Notes: generated by a model not told the origin, from the sequence alone. DNA of 64,000 nt from Sabethes cyaneus (GCF_943734655.1 NC_071355.1:53716949-53780948); one strand, 5' to 3'. Counted from the stretch's first letter, positions 10,660 to 22,639 are shown. Numbers and translations are program-made.

Positions 10660-11600
10660 TCTGTTTTATTTGTATGATAGTCCTTATCCCCCTACCACAG
10701 GGGTGACGGGTCTCAAACCATCAGCAAAAAAATTCCTGCCTCCACACCCCCCACATGCCCAATTTAGTTCCATTTGCTTGATTACTTTTCGAGTTATGAG
10801 GAAATTTGTATTTCATTTGTATGGGAGCCCCCCCTCCTAAAAAGATAAGGGGTCCTAATTCATCATAGAAAAAATTCATGCCTCCAAAAACACCCACATG
10901 CCAAATATGGTTCCATTTGATTAATTAATTTTCGAGTTATGAGGAAGTTTTGTATTTCATTTGTATGGGAGCCCCCCCTCCTAGAAAGGTAAGGGGTCTC
11001 AGTTCATCATAGAAAAAATTCATGCCTCCAAAAACACCCACATGCCACATATGGTTCCATTTGATTAATTAGTTTTCGAGTTATGAGGAAATTAGTATTT
11101 CATTTGTATAGGAGCCCCCCCCTCCTAAAGTGGGGAGGGGTCTCAATTCACCATAGAAAAAAATTCTTGTCTCCAAAGACACCCACATATAAAATTTTGT
11201 TCCATTTGCTTGATTAATTCTCGAGTTATGCAGAAATTTGTGTATTATTTGTATGGGAGCCCCCCCCCTCTTAGTGGGAGGAGGGGTCTCTAACCATCAT
11301 AAGAACCTTCCCTGGCACCAAAAACGCCTACATGCAAATTTTCACTCCGATCGGTTCAATAGTTGTCGATTCTATAAGGAACATAAAGCAGACAGAAATC
11401 CATTTTTTTAGGCATAGATTTGTATGGGAGCCCCCCCCCCCCCCCTCTTAGTGGGGGGAGGGGACTTTTGCCATCGAGAGAACCTTCCATGGCCCCAAAA
11501 GCCCCTACATGTAAATTTTCACGCCGATCGGTTCAGTAGTTTTTGATTCTAAAAGGAACATAGGGACAGACAGACAGAAATCCTTTTTTATAGGTATGAA
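10660..11600 (+). repeat. Tandem array of about 145-bp units
   Basis: Each unit contains TTTGTATGGGAGCCCCCCCT, a short G-rich phrase, CCAAAAACACCCACATGC and TTCGAGTTATGAGGAAAT. The TGTATGGGAG landmark occurs at about 10672, 10819, 10962, 11105, 11250 and 11421, so the period is about 143-147 bp with a longer last unit. The array ends in GACAGACAGACAGAAATCC. A lone related unit is at 56370-56510. Confidence 0.85.
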
Positions 11601-11609
11601 TAGACGCGG

Positions 11610-12010
11610 GTGATGATGAAAGGATACACAAAAAAGAGAAGAAAACCATCGGTATCTAACGAAATCAGAATTTGGCGTAAAAACAAAAAAGAAGAATGAC
11701 ATATGATAAAGAGAAATAAGGCAGGTAAATGAGAGTGGATGAGTGGTAAAAGAGATGATAAGAATAAATGAAAAGGTAACCAACAAGAAATATAAATGGA
11801 GGGAATGAGCACAGGAAACTGCAAGCAAAATAAGCTTAAAAAATGGGAAAGGAAAGGAAGAACTGAAAAATAGAATTGAAAAACAATTGATATAAAATCA
11901 ACAAATATAATGGGGACTGGGGACTAGAATAGAGTCTGAAGCAGAATGAAATAAAAATCAGAAACGTAATTAGAAGAAGAAGAATATATATGAAAAGGCC
12001 CAAAAGTCTG
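11610..12010. repeat. Purine-rich tract
   Basis: Same strand-asymmetric A/G composition as 8760-9440. No period, no coding motif. Confidence 0.5.
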
Positions 12011-12068
12011 AAATGTAAACAAACCGAGTGAGAGTTAATTTTTCAACCCTAGTCTTGTAAGGTATAAC

Positions 12069-12472
12069 CCCAAGCAACACAGCTTGTTATCGAATAGTAT
12101 AATATTACATATATCAGAACTTCTCTATTACCTGAAAAGCGCAAAAAACTTAAGTCTAATGAAACAAGAATTGAAAGAAGTATGTATCAGGTTATTTCAT
12201 ATCAATTTAAAACGTTATTATAGCATAAGCTACAACTTGTTCTTCCAGTAGTTTAAATTTAGTAATGGTGACGTAATAAAAACTTCATGTTGACATGTTG
12301 ACAAAACAAACATTATACATTAGATATGAGCTGTCAAATAAATTCATGTTATCCCAAAACATCTCAAAACCTTAATAATAACGACATATGTTTTCAAAGT
12401 ACGTTTATAGTACGCTTAAGCGACTAATTTCCACGAATATTATTTTCTAACTTGTTTTGTGTGTTACTTGGG
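12069..12472. mobile_element. MITE with CCCAAGCAAC termini
   Basis: The left end CCCAAGCAACACA and right end TGTGTTACTTGGG are complementary over the terminal bases. The 404-bp interior is AT-rich with no coding potential. The same termini bound a 110-bp element at 29829-29938, and a lone end starts near 26662. The target duplication here is unclear. Confidence 0.7.
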
Positions 12473-12539
12473 ACTCTTACACGGTTGGCTTACATTTTAG
12501 ACTTGGCCGCTTTTCAATTGTTGGTCTTTATATTAGAAA

Positions 12540-12945
12540 ATATCAAAATGAATTTGTTTAAAAGAATTAAATAATTATTAAATTAAATGAAAACAAAATG
12601 GGAAAATAAATGACGAAAAAATGTGCAACAGATATAAGAACGAAAACCTTTAAGAAAAGGCACAAATAGATGGTAAATTGAATATGTAGATTGAACTAAA
12701 AGATAACATGCTGTGGAAAATAAAAATGGAATATGAGAGTTGAAAATAGAATGCGGATATTTTGGGAAATGTAAAGAGCAAAACATAACGTTGTTCTACA
12801 ATGAAATGGCGAACCGAAATTGTCTAGAATCGTGCGAATTGAGAAAAGAAAATACAGAGCACGAGAGTAAAAAATTTTGAGCCTGAAAGGTAATGGAAAA
12901 TCAAAAAACCCAGTCAAAAGTTTTATTAGCAAAGAATACTGCACA
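12540..12945. repeat. Purine-rich tract
   Basis: Third A/G-biased tract, compositionally like 8760-9440. Confidence 0.5.
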
Positions 12946-12971
12946 AAAATAATAATAATATTAACTTTCTA

Positions 12972-13520
12972 TATTTTTTTGAAACGATGGTTCTACAATT
13001 GATGAAGGGACGGTAGGGGAAAGAAATGAAAAAAAAATTTTTTTTTTGATGAAGGAGGGGAAGAGCGGAAAGGAAGGGAGGGAGGGGTTTTGGTAGCTAT
13101 GCTTGACAAGTAGTCATTTTGCCTCCTACCTTTTGTCCAATGCTGGAAGGTGCATGAGTCGAACCAAGCTGTAATCTGAAATTATAACCGGATTCGAACC
13201 CACAACACCCGCCAGGGCATGGTTCGCTGGTACTTGTACCTTTGAACCATAGAGGCACTGGACAAAAGGAGACTGCAAAATCCACTTCTCAAGAATAGCG
13301 ACGCGTTTGGTTGGGTTATCGACACATATTGTGCCGCTTCCTGCATCAATTGCAAATTACCACCGAGCGAGAAGTTTTAACCTAACTACTATTTACTTTC
13401 AGGGTGCTACCAATACCCCCCCTCCCTTTCCGCTCTTCCCCTCCTTCATCAAAAAAAAATTTCATTTCTTTCCCCTACCGTCCCTTCATCAATTGTAGAA
13501 CCATCGTTTCAAAAAAATAT
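12972..13520. mobile_element. Foldback element with tRNA-like core
   Basis: The left arm starts TTTTTTTGAAACGATGGTTC, and the right arm ends with its complement. Arms of roughly 160 bp carry the same sequence as the palindrome at 27107-27448. The centre (13140-13262, - strand) has an A-box-like TGGTTCAAAGG and a perfect-looking B-box, GGTTCGAATCC, about 45 bp apart, i.e. a tRNA-related head. It is probably a SINE family (see 22640-22956) present here as an inverted pair. Confidence 0.75.
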
Positions 13521-13576
13521 TAATATATGTATGACCGCATTTCAAGGACAAGACTAAAAAACTTGAAATTAGTCTA

Positions 13577-13926
13577 TTAACTTTCTGGTTAATAAAATGC
13601 CGATTTTTGCGAAGGAAAAATATAAATTCCGCCAACATGTTTGCCACTTAATTCATAAATGCTTGCGATATTTTTCGCTGCTGATGTTTTCTCTCATGCT
13701 AGATACTCTTCTGCTCTCCGGTTCGTTACATGAAATGCTAGCAATGGAAGAAGGAAGCAAAATTCTCATAGCTGAATTTGGTTCACATTGCATAGCAACA
13801 GAGATATCGCGTATAATAGCGAGAGAAATACATATGTGAGTTTGGCGCCTATAATCATCGTTAAAATTTCGTGTGCATGAAATCTCAATGAGTTTTTTGC
13901 CGGTGTGAATTTGTCAACAATGAGTA
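13577..13926 (+). repeat. Dispersed repeat X, copy 1
   Basis: From CTTTCTGGTTAATAAAATGC through GCTGATGTTTTCTCTC and AGCTGAATTTGGTTCACAT to GTCAACAATGAGTA, this segment matches the split copy at 20944-21015 plus 22383-22615. The short frame within it is not supported as a gene. Confidence 0.7.
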
Positions 13927-14064
13927 TTGCCTCGTAAAAACATGTAGTTTACTACAGTGAAGTATAGTTAAAATACAAATAAAACAAACAACTTGAAAGA
14001 GGAATGAAAAAAATTGATTGAGAAGTGGAATTTGAAAATAAAATAGACCATTGGATCACCATGG

Positions 14065-14069
14065 AATGC

Positions 14070-14108
<39 letters not shown>

Positions 14109-14200
14109 GTCATAATTATCATCATGATCATCATCATCATAATTATAATCATCATCATCATCATTATCATCATAATCAGCATCATCATCATTATGATTTA
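14065..14200. repeat. ATC/CAT microsatellite
   Basis: Imperfect ATC units with ATA interruptions. The His-, Ile- and Met-rich frames on both strands are its translations. Confidence 0.95.
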
Positions 14201-14229
14201 TTTTGCCAAAAAGAAATTCATCGATTACC

Positions 14230-14520
14230 CGGAGTAAAAATAAAAGTGAACACCCGGTGAAAAGTAAATACTGAGGAAGAGAAATTAATGAAATGGAACA
14301 GAAAAATGGAAATAAAACTGGGGGATAACAAATTTGGGGTAGAAAATAAAATAAAAATAGGATTCTTTTAACTGTAATGAGAAGAGAAAGTAGGTAAAAA
14401 ACTGGAAAAATAATATGAAAGACAGAAGATGTAACTCTGAAACAGTTTGCAACTGGAGAAAATAGTGGAATGAGACAGAATCTGATTCAATGCAAAGAAA
14501 TAATTCATCTACCATTGGCC
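14230..14520. repeat. Purine-rich tract
   Basis: Fourth A/G-biased tract, ending shortly before the exon at 14590. Confidence 0.45.
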
Positions 14521-14589
14521 TTATTTTCTTCTCAAATTTGTTCCATCGTGAATGCCAATACTAATTGAAACAAAAAATTCTTTTCACAG

Positions 14590-14700
14590 TGCCTCCGGAC
14601 GTACCGAAAATCCACGACTCCAACGGATTTGAGCTAACCGCCCTCGCTGGCCCGTATGAAGAAGGTGGCATCCTGGAACTTACCTGCATCGTGACGGGAG
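14590..14700 (+). CDS. Sidestep-family Ig receptor, exon for Ig1-Ig2 linker and start of Ig2
   Basis: This 111-nt exon lies between acceptor TTTTCACAG (ending 14589) and donor GTAAGT (14701). It begins in phase 1, completing the valine of VVPPDVPKI, and encodes the linker plus LAGPYEEGG and ELTCIVTGG, i.e. the first cysteine (B strand) of Ig domain 2. VPPxxPxI and AGPxxEG are characteristic of the Sidestep family. It ends in phase 1. The last G plus GT from 53638 makes glycine, so TGG continues into TPTPKIVWFSNG. The exon is isolated between introns of 7.5 and 38.9 kb, and Ig2 is split between this exon and the next. Confidence 0.93.
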
Positions 14701-17464
14701 GTAAGTGTCTGGCAGCATGTAATTTCTTATGAAGAGCTGTGGCGCACCTAATTGTTATTTTCTAAAATCGGCTTCATAATACGATTTAACCGAATGTCAC
14801 CAAGAATCCCTCAATCGACAAAACAACAGAACTTCGCAACAACAGAACTTGTCTGGAGCTCGGGGATAATGTCGCAGAATGTGCCGCAGGGAAAAACAAC
14901 TTTTTTCTAGCTCCTCTGTCTGCAAACACATCGGTCAACTTTACTTCCTGCAAAATTCCCCAGAGTGGTGTGCTGAATGTGGAGGTATCTATGTGAGTGA
15001 CTGTAATCCAGTCGGTGCCGGTTTGCTAGCTTGCTTGTTACCATTCGTCCGAGAGCCCGGTTTTGTTTTTCGTTTCGACGCAAAATGTTTTATTTTCGTT
15101 TGAAATTTGTTTTCATAAACTCCCCAAGGATGCGATAAGGCAAAATAAATAAATTGGAGCTGCCTGCCTACCTGCCTGGTGCGCCGTGGTGGTTCCTGAT
15201 GTTGTTGCTTCCTTCCAGTGTAAACTCTCACATAGGGACTAGGTTGGCAGGAGTGCAATTTTGGTAGGAACCCTGTGCTAGCGTCCGATGGATATGTAAT
15301 GATCACGCTTTGAACATATGTGTAGAGAGCGGTTACATATCCCATGCAGTCATAGTTTAACTGCCGTTGGTCGCAATAAAATTTGCCTATTTTAGTTGAA
15401 AAGCCTTCTGTGTGAGCAATTAAGCATGGTGCTGGTGTTCTAGTTTTTACTGTGTAAAAGAGTTTTTTTTCCGCATTTTGCTCGACTTGTGTTCTGTCTG
15501 TACATTTGAACATTCATGGAATCCATGGTCGCGAACCATGCTCTGGTATGCTTTGAATAAACAACTGTTGCAATCCGGCAATACTTTCAAACGCTGCATA
15601 CGTAGTTGACTGTGAACATCCTCCAAAACATTTGAATCATCTGTGGGATGTAACTATTGTTTGGCGCCGCTGCTACCGCTCTATCTTTCAAAAGCAACTC
15701 GGAAATTCGTGGAGCCTAAAGCTGCTTTAGTATGTAAATATAGAAACAATTCGAACGCAAAAAAATCGTGCAACAGTGAATACTCGGACGAAAGAGAAAA
15801 ACACAACTTTTATCATAAATGTACACACAAATGGGTCTAATCCCTTAACGCATAGGGTCAGTCCGGAGAAGGGTAGACGTAGTGAGATTTTTTTCTCCTC
15901 AAATGTGTAGGTATATATTTTTCGTACTGATTTTGTGCTGTGCTTATATCATTTCCTTAGAGCTAGGACTAGACAACTTCGTAGAATCAACACGCACGAT
16001 ATCCAGTTGAAGCCCCACTGAGACGATATGTACATATATAAAGTTAAACTTTTCTATAGTGAAAGAGAGAGTTGAGTTTAATACTGTCAGGAAACATCTA
16101 GGAGCTGCATTCGGAGCAACCATCTGACGTGGATAAAATCCTGTGAATCTATCCTGTTGCACTGAGGAAGCAGATTAAATGCGGATTACATCATGAAATG
16201 CTTTATACTGCTAGAATCTCAGTTAAAATACCGTGTTCATGATACTATCAATCTGTCAACGGGCAATTGTAAAAGTGCATTTCACTTAATTTATTAAACT
16301 CCGAGATTCCGTGAATCACAAGTCACGCAGTTGATTGAAGAAACCAAGCAATCAGGCAGCAGAAAATCATCGTTCGCAACCATTAGCGGTCGCTAATTTC
16401 AGTGATTGTCTTCGGAATGCGATTTACAAGTTAAATCATTAACCATAGCTTGGTTGCGGCTTTGCACCATGCCACCGCCTCTGCCGTACGGATCACTAAT
16501 GAGACCATTAATTTATACGTTTCAATAATCAGTCTTGGCAACGCAACGCAACGCTGCGGCGCTTCCAAGCTGTCCTGTGAAAGCTGGAGTTCAAATATCT
16601 ACGTAATTGTACCTATTAATTCAATTAGCAACCACGGCAGCGGCGGCGGCCCATCGGAATTCAACCAACTCTCCAGTGGGATCAACCGCCTTGCTTGAAC
16701 CCTACGTGCCGTTCATTTTCGTCAACTCGAACCGGCAACATTAATTCTAGCAATTTGCGAATAAAACGAAAATTCTGCCGTAAAAGGCAAATTTATTGGA
16801 TTATCTTGTCGCTTTGAACGCCACCGCGTTCAACATTAGCCGGAGGCATGGCACTGTGTTTCAAAATTATGGATGAAAACCGAACACACGTAAAGTATGA
16901 TCTTCGGTTTTGTCCAAATTATGGCAACATTCGTTCCAATGTGACAAAAGAAACGGAAAGCATCGTTACAGCAGGCAGCGCGAAGATCAAATCATGATTA
17001 GACCCCGGTGACGATGTTAGTCTCCGGTAGTCGGTCGTAGTGATATCAAACGTGATTGAAACTGCGGCAGGACATGAGCTAGCTTTGATGGATGCGATTA
17101 TCAAACTCAAAGCGAAAAGCTTCGCGGTTGGCTGCCGGGAATTACAGACAGACATCGGGAAGAGTCACTGCAAGGAAGGCCTAATGATTGTTGACAACAT
17201 TTTACGGTGATTTCTAAAACATATTGCTGTTGAAGTTGCCACTTTTGACTCGTTTTCGGTTGACAGATCTTGATTGCAATCACTGTGTAAAATCAACAAC
17301 AAGATTCAGACTAAAAACAACGCTAGGGGAGTTTCATTCTCCACCAGAAAAATAATGAAGACACAAAATTTTGAGTTATTTCTGTGTCAGTGAGTAGCTA
17401 ATTTTACATCAATCAGTTTTTTTAAATTTCATCCAAATTTTAGTATTCGTTAACGTTACGTTTT
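14701..17464. other. Intronic sequence, nothing recognised
   Basis: No domain, simple repeat or clear inverted repeat was recognised. Frames such as 14989-15513 (-) lack known motifs. Confidence 0.5.
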
Positions 17465-17471
17465 ATTTTAT

Positions 17472-19320
17472 TTAGCAGTTTCTGATTGCCATGAGTCTGA
17501 TAATACCGTTCAACATCGCTTGATTCCGCTTAGTATTCAATGCTGCAATTCTAGCGGGAACACCGTACCTCAATATGGACGATGATACACTGGCCAGCAG
17601 ACATTTTCTAGTACTCCTTGGACACGAGTTGTGCGGCATTATCCTAGTAAGTACATTGGTGACCTTTACCGCCTTCTCGCGAGCGTGGATATTGAGGCTT
17701 AGCCGGTCATCACACATCACTCCCAGGTATTTCGGTCTCCGTTGAGAGATTATGACATGATCTCGAATAGTGATTTGTGCCTGCTGCACTATTTTACGGT
17801 TACTAACACTAGTACTATCGTCTTGTGGTGAGCTAGCTGGAGTTCCACTTCATGCATCCAGTGTGCTATCATGTCTATGGCCACGGTCGCCAGCATTTCC
17901 ATTTCTTCCAGCGACTCACAATGACCATTATTACCACGTCGTCCGCAAAGCCGACAATCTCGCCACTTTTAGATAGCTTTAATGCGAAGACCCCATTATT
18001 AACAAGACTGGCCTCTCTGTTATTTTCCCATATAAACGCCATGCTTCAGAATCAGCGACGCTTCTATTTGCGAAGATGGTAAATTTTGCATGAATGTAGT
18101 AAGCTATCCAAAATTCTGTATTGGTGTTTGCTCGACTATGTTGGCATGACGGTATGAATATTAGAACTCACTTACACAGATGCATCTAGGGATCACCTTG
18201 GTCGGCAAAGCGAGCTACCATCAGTGTCTCCCAAATATTGGCAGAGCTGCCAGTCTTCTTGTTATGGGATCTTGTAATTGTTAATGTCAACACGTCGTTG
18301 TACATTTCATTCCAACGCGTTGAACCAAGCATGGAACATTGAGAGACATTTGCCGTATTCTACATAAGTAGTCGGGGACCCTCATTCTGTGCAGCACAAC
18401 GGCTTGTTGCCCAGCTGGCACTGTTGAATGCGTTCATGACATCTATGGTCACGGCGCAGTATCGATTTTCCCGCCGATTCTGCATTAATGGTTCCTCGAC
18501 CCTCTCGATAGCTGCCCGGATTGCACCAACCGTAGACTTGCCTTTCCGGAAACCAAATTGCTTGTTGGTCAATCCGTGTACGCTCTCCGTGTATCTCGTC
18601 AATCTACTGAGAATGACTCTTTCTAGGAGTCTTCCGAGAGTGTTTAGCAAATATATAGACCTCTGCGAAGCAGGATCACTCGGTGGTTTTCCTGGTTTAG
18701 GTACCAACACCAGCTTTTGCGCCTTCCATCTGTTTGTGAAGTGGCTCTTGTCGTAAACATGTCCGGAAACGCCAGGATCGCCGTTTTCAAACTGCTTTTT
18801 AGACTACTCTACGTTTCTCTCTGTCCGACTCAGATCTTGCTCGATGTGCACGTCTTTTAGCTCTGAGACATCTAGCTCGAAGGATGTTTAGTGCCTCATT
18901 CCACCAGTACGTTCGCTGGTCGCCGTTTGTTCCTGGGTTCCAGTTTTCTAGGCATTATCTCACTAGTTCCGTCAACTCATCTGCGTTCCGGATTAAAGAC
19001 CCACTCTCTGCTGGAAGCGTTTCAGCAAAGAGATCGCTGTCAAATAATTCGTTTTCCTGTTCCGTTCGTGGATTCTTGGCCTGTCGTGGTATAGTCTTTT
19101 GCTGGCTAATATTGTACTGGATCCAGTCCAGTACTCACCAGTTTGTGTTTGCCACCAGCGACGGACTGCAAAAGGGGACGACGATTTTGGAGTCTCGCCC
19201 ATCTCTGCGGAAGGTGCTGCTGGTGCCCTCATTCATTAGGTTGACATCCAGTTTCGCAACGAACCCGTTGTTTGTGCTTGCGACCATTTAATGGATAAGC
19301 TATCGACCCGTGATATCAAT
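17472..19320 (-). pseudogene. Endonuclease/reverse transcriptase ORF2 remnant (R1 clade)
   Basis: The best frame (18360-18710) covers RT fingers and palm. GFADDVVI is readable at about 17930-17965 on the - strand, so the catalytic aspartates survive in sequence, but 17800-18360 is badly frameshifted. 17472-17789 carries the region after the palm (RPKYLGVMCDDRL, SILRYGVPAR). 18880-19290 is a scrambled endonuclease/linker with YWWNEAL-like text. Not expressible. Confidence 0.75.
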
Positions 19321-19339
19321 TGCAGGCTTCCTTGCTCTA

Positions 19340-20512
19340 TCTGCAATCCAGTTATCGTTGTTGGCTTAGTGCAATCTTTCACAAACTCACCAGTCTCGCC
19401 GTATTTCCGACACAGCTTGTGATCTGTGTTCCTCCGTTGGTCACCAAAATTCAGACACTTAAAGCATCTTCCGGGTAGTTGAGTAGCTCTCAGTTAGCAC
19501 ACTGACCACCCCACTCTGATCTTACCAGTGTCCAATACCTTACTGGCAGCAACCACTGGGAGTATAATTGCAGCTATCTGGGTATTCCCATATCCTTTTC
19601 GCAGTCGTACAGAGATAGGTATCTTTCCTAGATATGCTTGCTCTTTCAGAGCAGCTACCAAATCATCTACTGTGGTGATTTCATTCATGTTCCTACGCTC
19701 GAGTGTCATCTCTTGAGACAAGGACAAGGCTCTAACCTTCACCTCATCACTCAAGGTTTTCTACCACCTGCTTATAGGTGAAGCTCTTGACCGAAGGGTC
19801 CTCCATCAAAGCATATCTCCGTTTTGCGTGCGCCTAGTTTTTGCCACGTTGTCACCCAGTTCCTTGAGTACTCTTCGCAGGACTTCAGCCTACGTGGCTT
19901 CTTCAGTTCGACCTCTAGGGCGTAGCCTTTCTTTCTCCTTCTTTTTTCTACCAGCGACCGTATTCCAGCCATTCTTTTGGACTCCTAGTTACTCCTTCCG
20001 TCTTCTCGCTTTCCGCTCGGTTTACTATCTGCGATGCTTTATAAGCGTTTTTCAACGCTTTTTCAGCTGATTCTGCTCCCGTTCGCAGGTTCTGCTGTTC
20101 CTTATCGACGGCATGGATGACGGAATTTAATCTTATCGCCAGCTGCTTGATCTCCTTGTTCATGTAGTGTTTGTCCTTAACAAAACCGTAGAGTTCTTCG
20201 GCTGCTTTCTTGGCCTCCTCCAGCTTCGATCTACCGAACGGCATTCCTTGTTGAACGGCCTGCGGATTGTTTTTACCAGCGCTCAATACAAGCTGTCCTC
20301 TTTGGCATTTCACGCTTCCTTGAACATTTGCCATGGCAGCCGCCAACCTGAGTTGGCGAACGTGGCTGTAATTTCGCGCTTCGGACGAACAAGTCTTTCC
20401 CTCCTTTTCCTCCTACTTGTTGTGGTGGTTGTAGATCTGTCTCCATGATGTTGGGTCCCCCTTCCAGGCCACTATCTCCACTCGTCGTATACAGCTGCTT
20501 ATATGACTCCAT
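19340..20512 (-). pseudogene. Gag-like ORF1 remnant with zinc knuckles
   Basis: Three - strand frames (20273-20512, 19948-20346, 19494-19754) give an N-terminal region, a helical middle (SKLEEAKKAAEELYG and AESAEKALKNAYKA) and a region before the knuckles. Degenerate CCHC-type text (CFKCLNFGDQ, then CRKYGETGEFVKDC) lies near 19380-19460. In R1-clade elements ORF1 binds element RNA. This copy is frame-broken. Confidence 0.7.
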
Positions 20513-20943
20513 GGTTATCTATGCGAGCAGGATGGCCATGCTTGAGTTGACACGGTTCTTTATGGCATATTATGTGCAGAACCGGATCAGTGACAGTGAT
20601 GTTAACAACTCGAAATCTCAAAACTCATCAAAAATCAAAATCAACTGTGAATCATGTCAACTTGATCCTATGCAGAAAAAACTCACGCGTGAGTTTTTCT
20701 GTTTTCATAGCAAGAAGCACAAAACTGACACATTTTTCTTCCCGCTTGATCATATTCTGCTTTGGTTCAACTGCTACCCGGAACTATACACCTATACATA
20801 CAAATTCGTTGTTGAACAGCATAGGCATTCTCTAGAGCGATACGTAACTGTGACTGAGCGTAAGAGAATGAATCTCTAAATAAAGCGTAAAGTTAAACTA
20901 AAACACACATTTAAACTACATGTTTATCTAATTCTTATTAGGC

Positions 20944-21015
20944 TTTTTACTTTCTAGTAAAGAAAATGTCGATTCTCGCGAAGGAAAAATGAAAATTCTG
21001 CCAATTTGTTTGCCA
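20944..21015 (+). repeat. Dispersed repeat X, copy 2, left part
   Basis: Matches 13577-13650 (CTTTCTAGTAAAGAAAATG..., then GCGAAGGAAAAAT). The match stops near 21015 and resumes at 22383, so about 1.37 kb was inserted. Confidence 0.65.
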
Positions 21016-22382
21016 TCTTCATCAGGACTTCGACCGATCCTTTTTTTCTACCACAGTCACACCAACGCGCATTCAAGTTCACACCGTCCGTTTAGTGGTG
21101 GAATACGAACGCTATGCATAACACAACTGGCAGTTTGCTCAGTCAAACTAGGACAGGACGTGCCATCTGGCTTCTTACTCTTCTTTTCATTATGACCGCC
21201 ATCCCGATTGAATATTCTTTGTACACTCTGCACCACTGTTGCCTGCACATATTGTTTTAAAAATAACTTCATTTGCCGAAAATCAGCTCCCGAATACGCC
21301 ACAGTTAATGCAAGGACATGGTGTGTTGCTATCTCTTTCTCATGTAAGAGTGAAGAGAGCAACTTTCAAATGGTCCTCGGTAAAGGGGAATTCCCAGCAA
21401 ATTTTTTGGTTCCTGCCAAAATTAACATTTTGGTACCTATGCGTGGGACATCGAAAATGTATGAATTTGACAGCCACTTCACCCCGTAGAGGTAATGCGA
21501 CCAAAATCATGTTTTGCATTTTATTTTGAATATTAAAATTCGTGTACAAACAAAACTAATTTGAAACCAAGCATAGAACTACAGAATACAAAAGAAATTA
21601 AAATTCGGAAATAATAACTTATTGACGTATTCCCACTAATGAGTTTCAGCAACACTGAAAGCGATACCGCGTTATATTTTCCAGTCAACGGTTGCCCGTT
21701 ACTTTCAGCCAATCAGAAATTGGGTCAATTTTGGGTCAACGCCGCGGTTGACACTTGGCACGTCCTGTCCTAGCAGTCAAACGCCGATTGCACGTAGTAG
21801 AACGAACGCGTTCTAAAGCTTTTTGACATTTTCGTTTCGATCAAGTTGCCTTTACCGTTTGGAGCAGCGAATGACTGCAAAACAGTCAAATGACTGGCAG
21901 TCACCACGCTAACGAAAAGCAACCGCACAATCGTATGATTCAGTACTACAAAAAAACAACCACTACATGTGCATGGAAGAAGTCGGTCGGACTCCGTCCA
22001 ATACAAACGAATATTTTGCTTGCGTCGGACCGACGTCCGGGTGACAAACTATTACTGTGAGCAGCCGATTTGGAGACAAAAAGAGAAACGAAAAAATACG
22101 TCACCGTTTGCTTCCGGTCAGTTTGTAGTTTATATTCTCAAAGCGCAAAGCAAAACGGGAGATCGACTGTTTGTTTTTGCTGAGATGCCGCATGAATTGT
22201 AAAACGGCAGCAGCGCAAGCGGCAGATTGACTGGATTCAAAAAACAGTCAAATGATCGTTCAAAAAGCGGAGTTTGAATGTAGAAAGTTCGCATTCACGG
22301 CAGTCACATTCAACTTGCGATCCCTTTTCAAGCCCTTCATTCTTCATTCTTCAAGATTCTTCATTCATGAATGTGAGCTAGC
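21016..22382. mobile_element. Insertion splitting repeat X, itself carrying a MITE
   Basis: Defined by comparison with the uninterrupted copy at 13577-13926. Without the nested MITE (21148-21773) it is about 740 bp. It is rich in CAGTCAAATGAC / ACTGGCAGTCAC phrases, has no coding motif, and its termini were not resolved. Confidence 0.5.
21148..21773. mobile_element. Non-autonomous DNA transposon with 8-bp target duplication
   Basis: Terminal inverted repeats CTAGGACAGGACGTGCCA and its exact complement bound 626 bp. The 8-mer CAGTCAAA flanks both ends (21140-21147 and 21774-21781). An 8-bp duplication is the size made by hAT transposases, although the terminal bases are not the most typical for that superfamily. 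The interior has no transposase. Confidence 0.82.
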
Positions 22383-22615
22383 TTTTTTCGCAGCTGATGT
22401 TTTCTCTGGCGGTTAATTCTCTTTCGCTCTCTGGTTTGTTGTATGAAATGCCAGCTGTGGAAGAAGTAAGCAAAATGCTCACAGCTGAATTTGGTTCACA
22501 TCGCATATAATAGCGAGAGAAATTCATATGTGAGTTCGGCGTTTCTGACCAAAGATGAAATTTCTTGTGCTTGAAATCTCATTGAGTTTTTGCTGCTTTG
22601 AATTTTTCAACACTG
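22383..22615 (+). repeat. Dispersed repeat X, copy 2, right part
   Basis: Resumes the match to copy 1 (GCTGATGTTTTCTCT, AGCTGAATTTGGTTCACAT, ATATGTGAGTT). Confidence 0.7.
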
Positions 22616-22639
22616 ATCAGTGAGAATCAGGAATGACCT

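Larger units (their letters stand above)
7055..14589 (+). other. Intron of the Sidestep-like gene (7.5 kb)
   Basis: GTAAGT at 7055 and TTTTCACAG ending at 14589 bound a phase-1 intron. It is filled with simple repeats, tRNA-like SINE fragments, tandem arrays, purine-rich tracts and foldback elements, each listed separately. Segments 7061-7558 and 7664-7781 show nothing recognisable. Confidence 0.85.
17465..20512 (-). mobile_element. R1-clade non-LTR retrotransposon, decayed
   Basis: On the - strand a gag-like ORF1 starts at 20512 and an endonuclease/RT region follows, ending near 17470. Features typical of the R1 clade include VPKPGKPP, LLNTLGRLLERVILSRL, QFGFRKGKSTVGAI and DVMNAFNSASW. Internal deletions and frameshifts are present throughout, and no tail or target duplication was seen. 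Confidence 0.8.

Noticed and set aside
13140..13262. Candidate tRNA gene with A- and B-box-like motifs
   Set aside because: No complete cloverleaf, and the sequence is embedded in a repeated SINE/foldback family.
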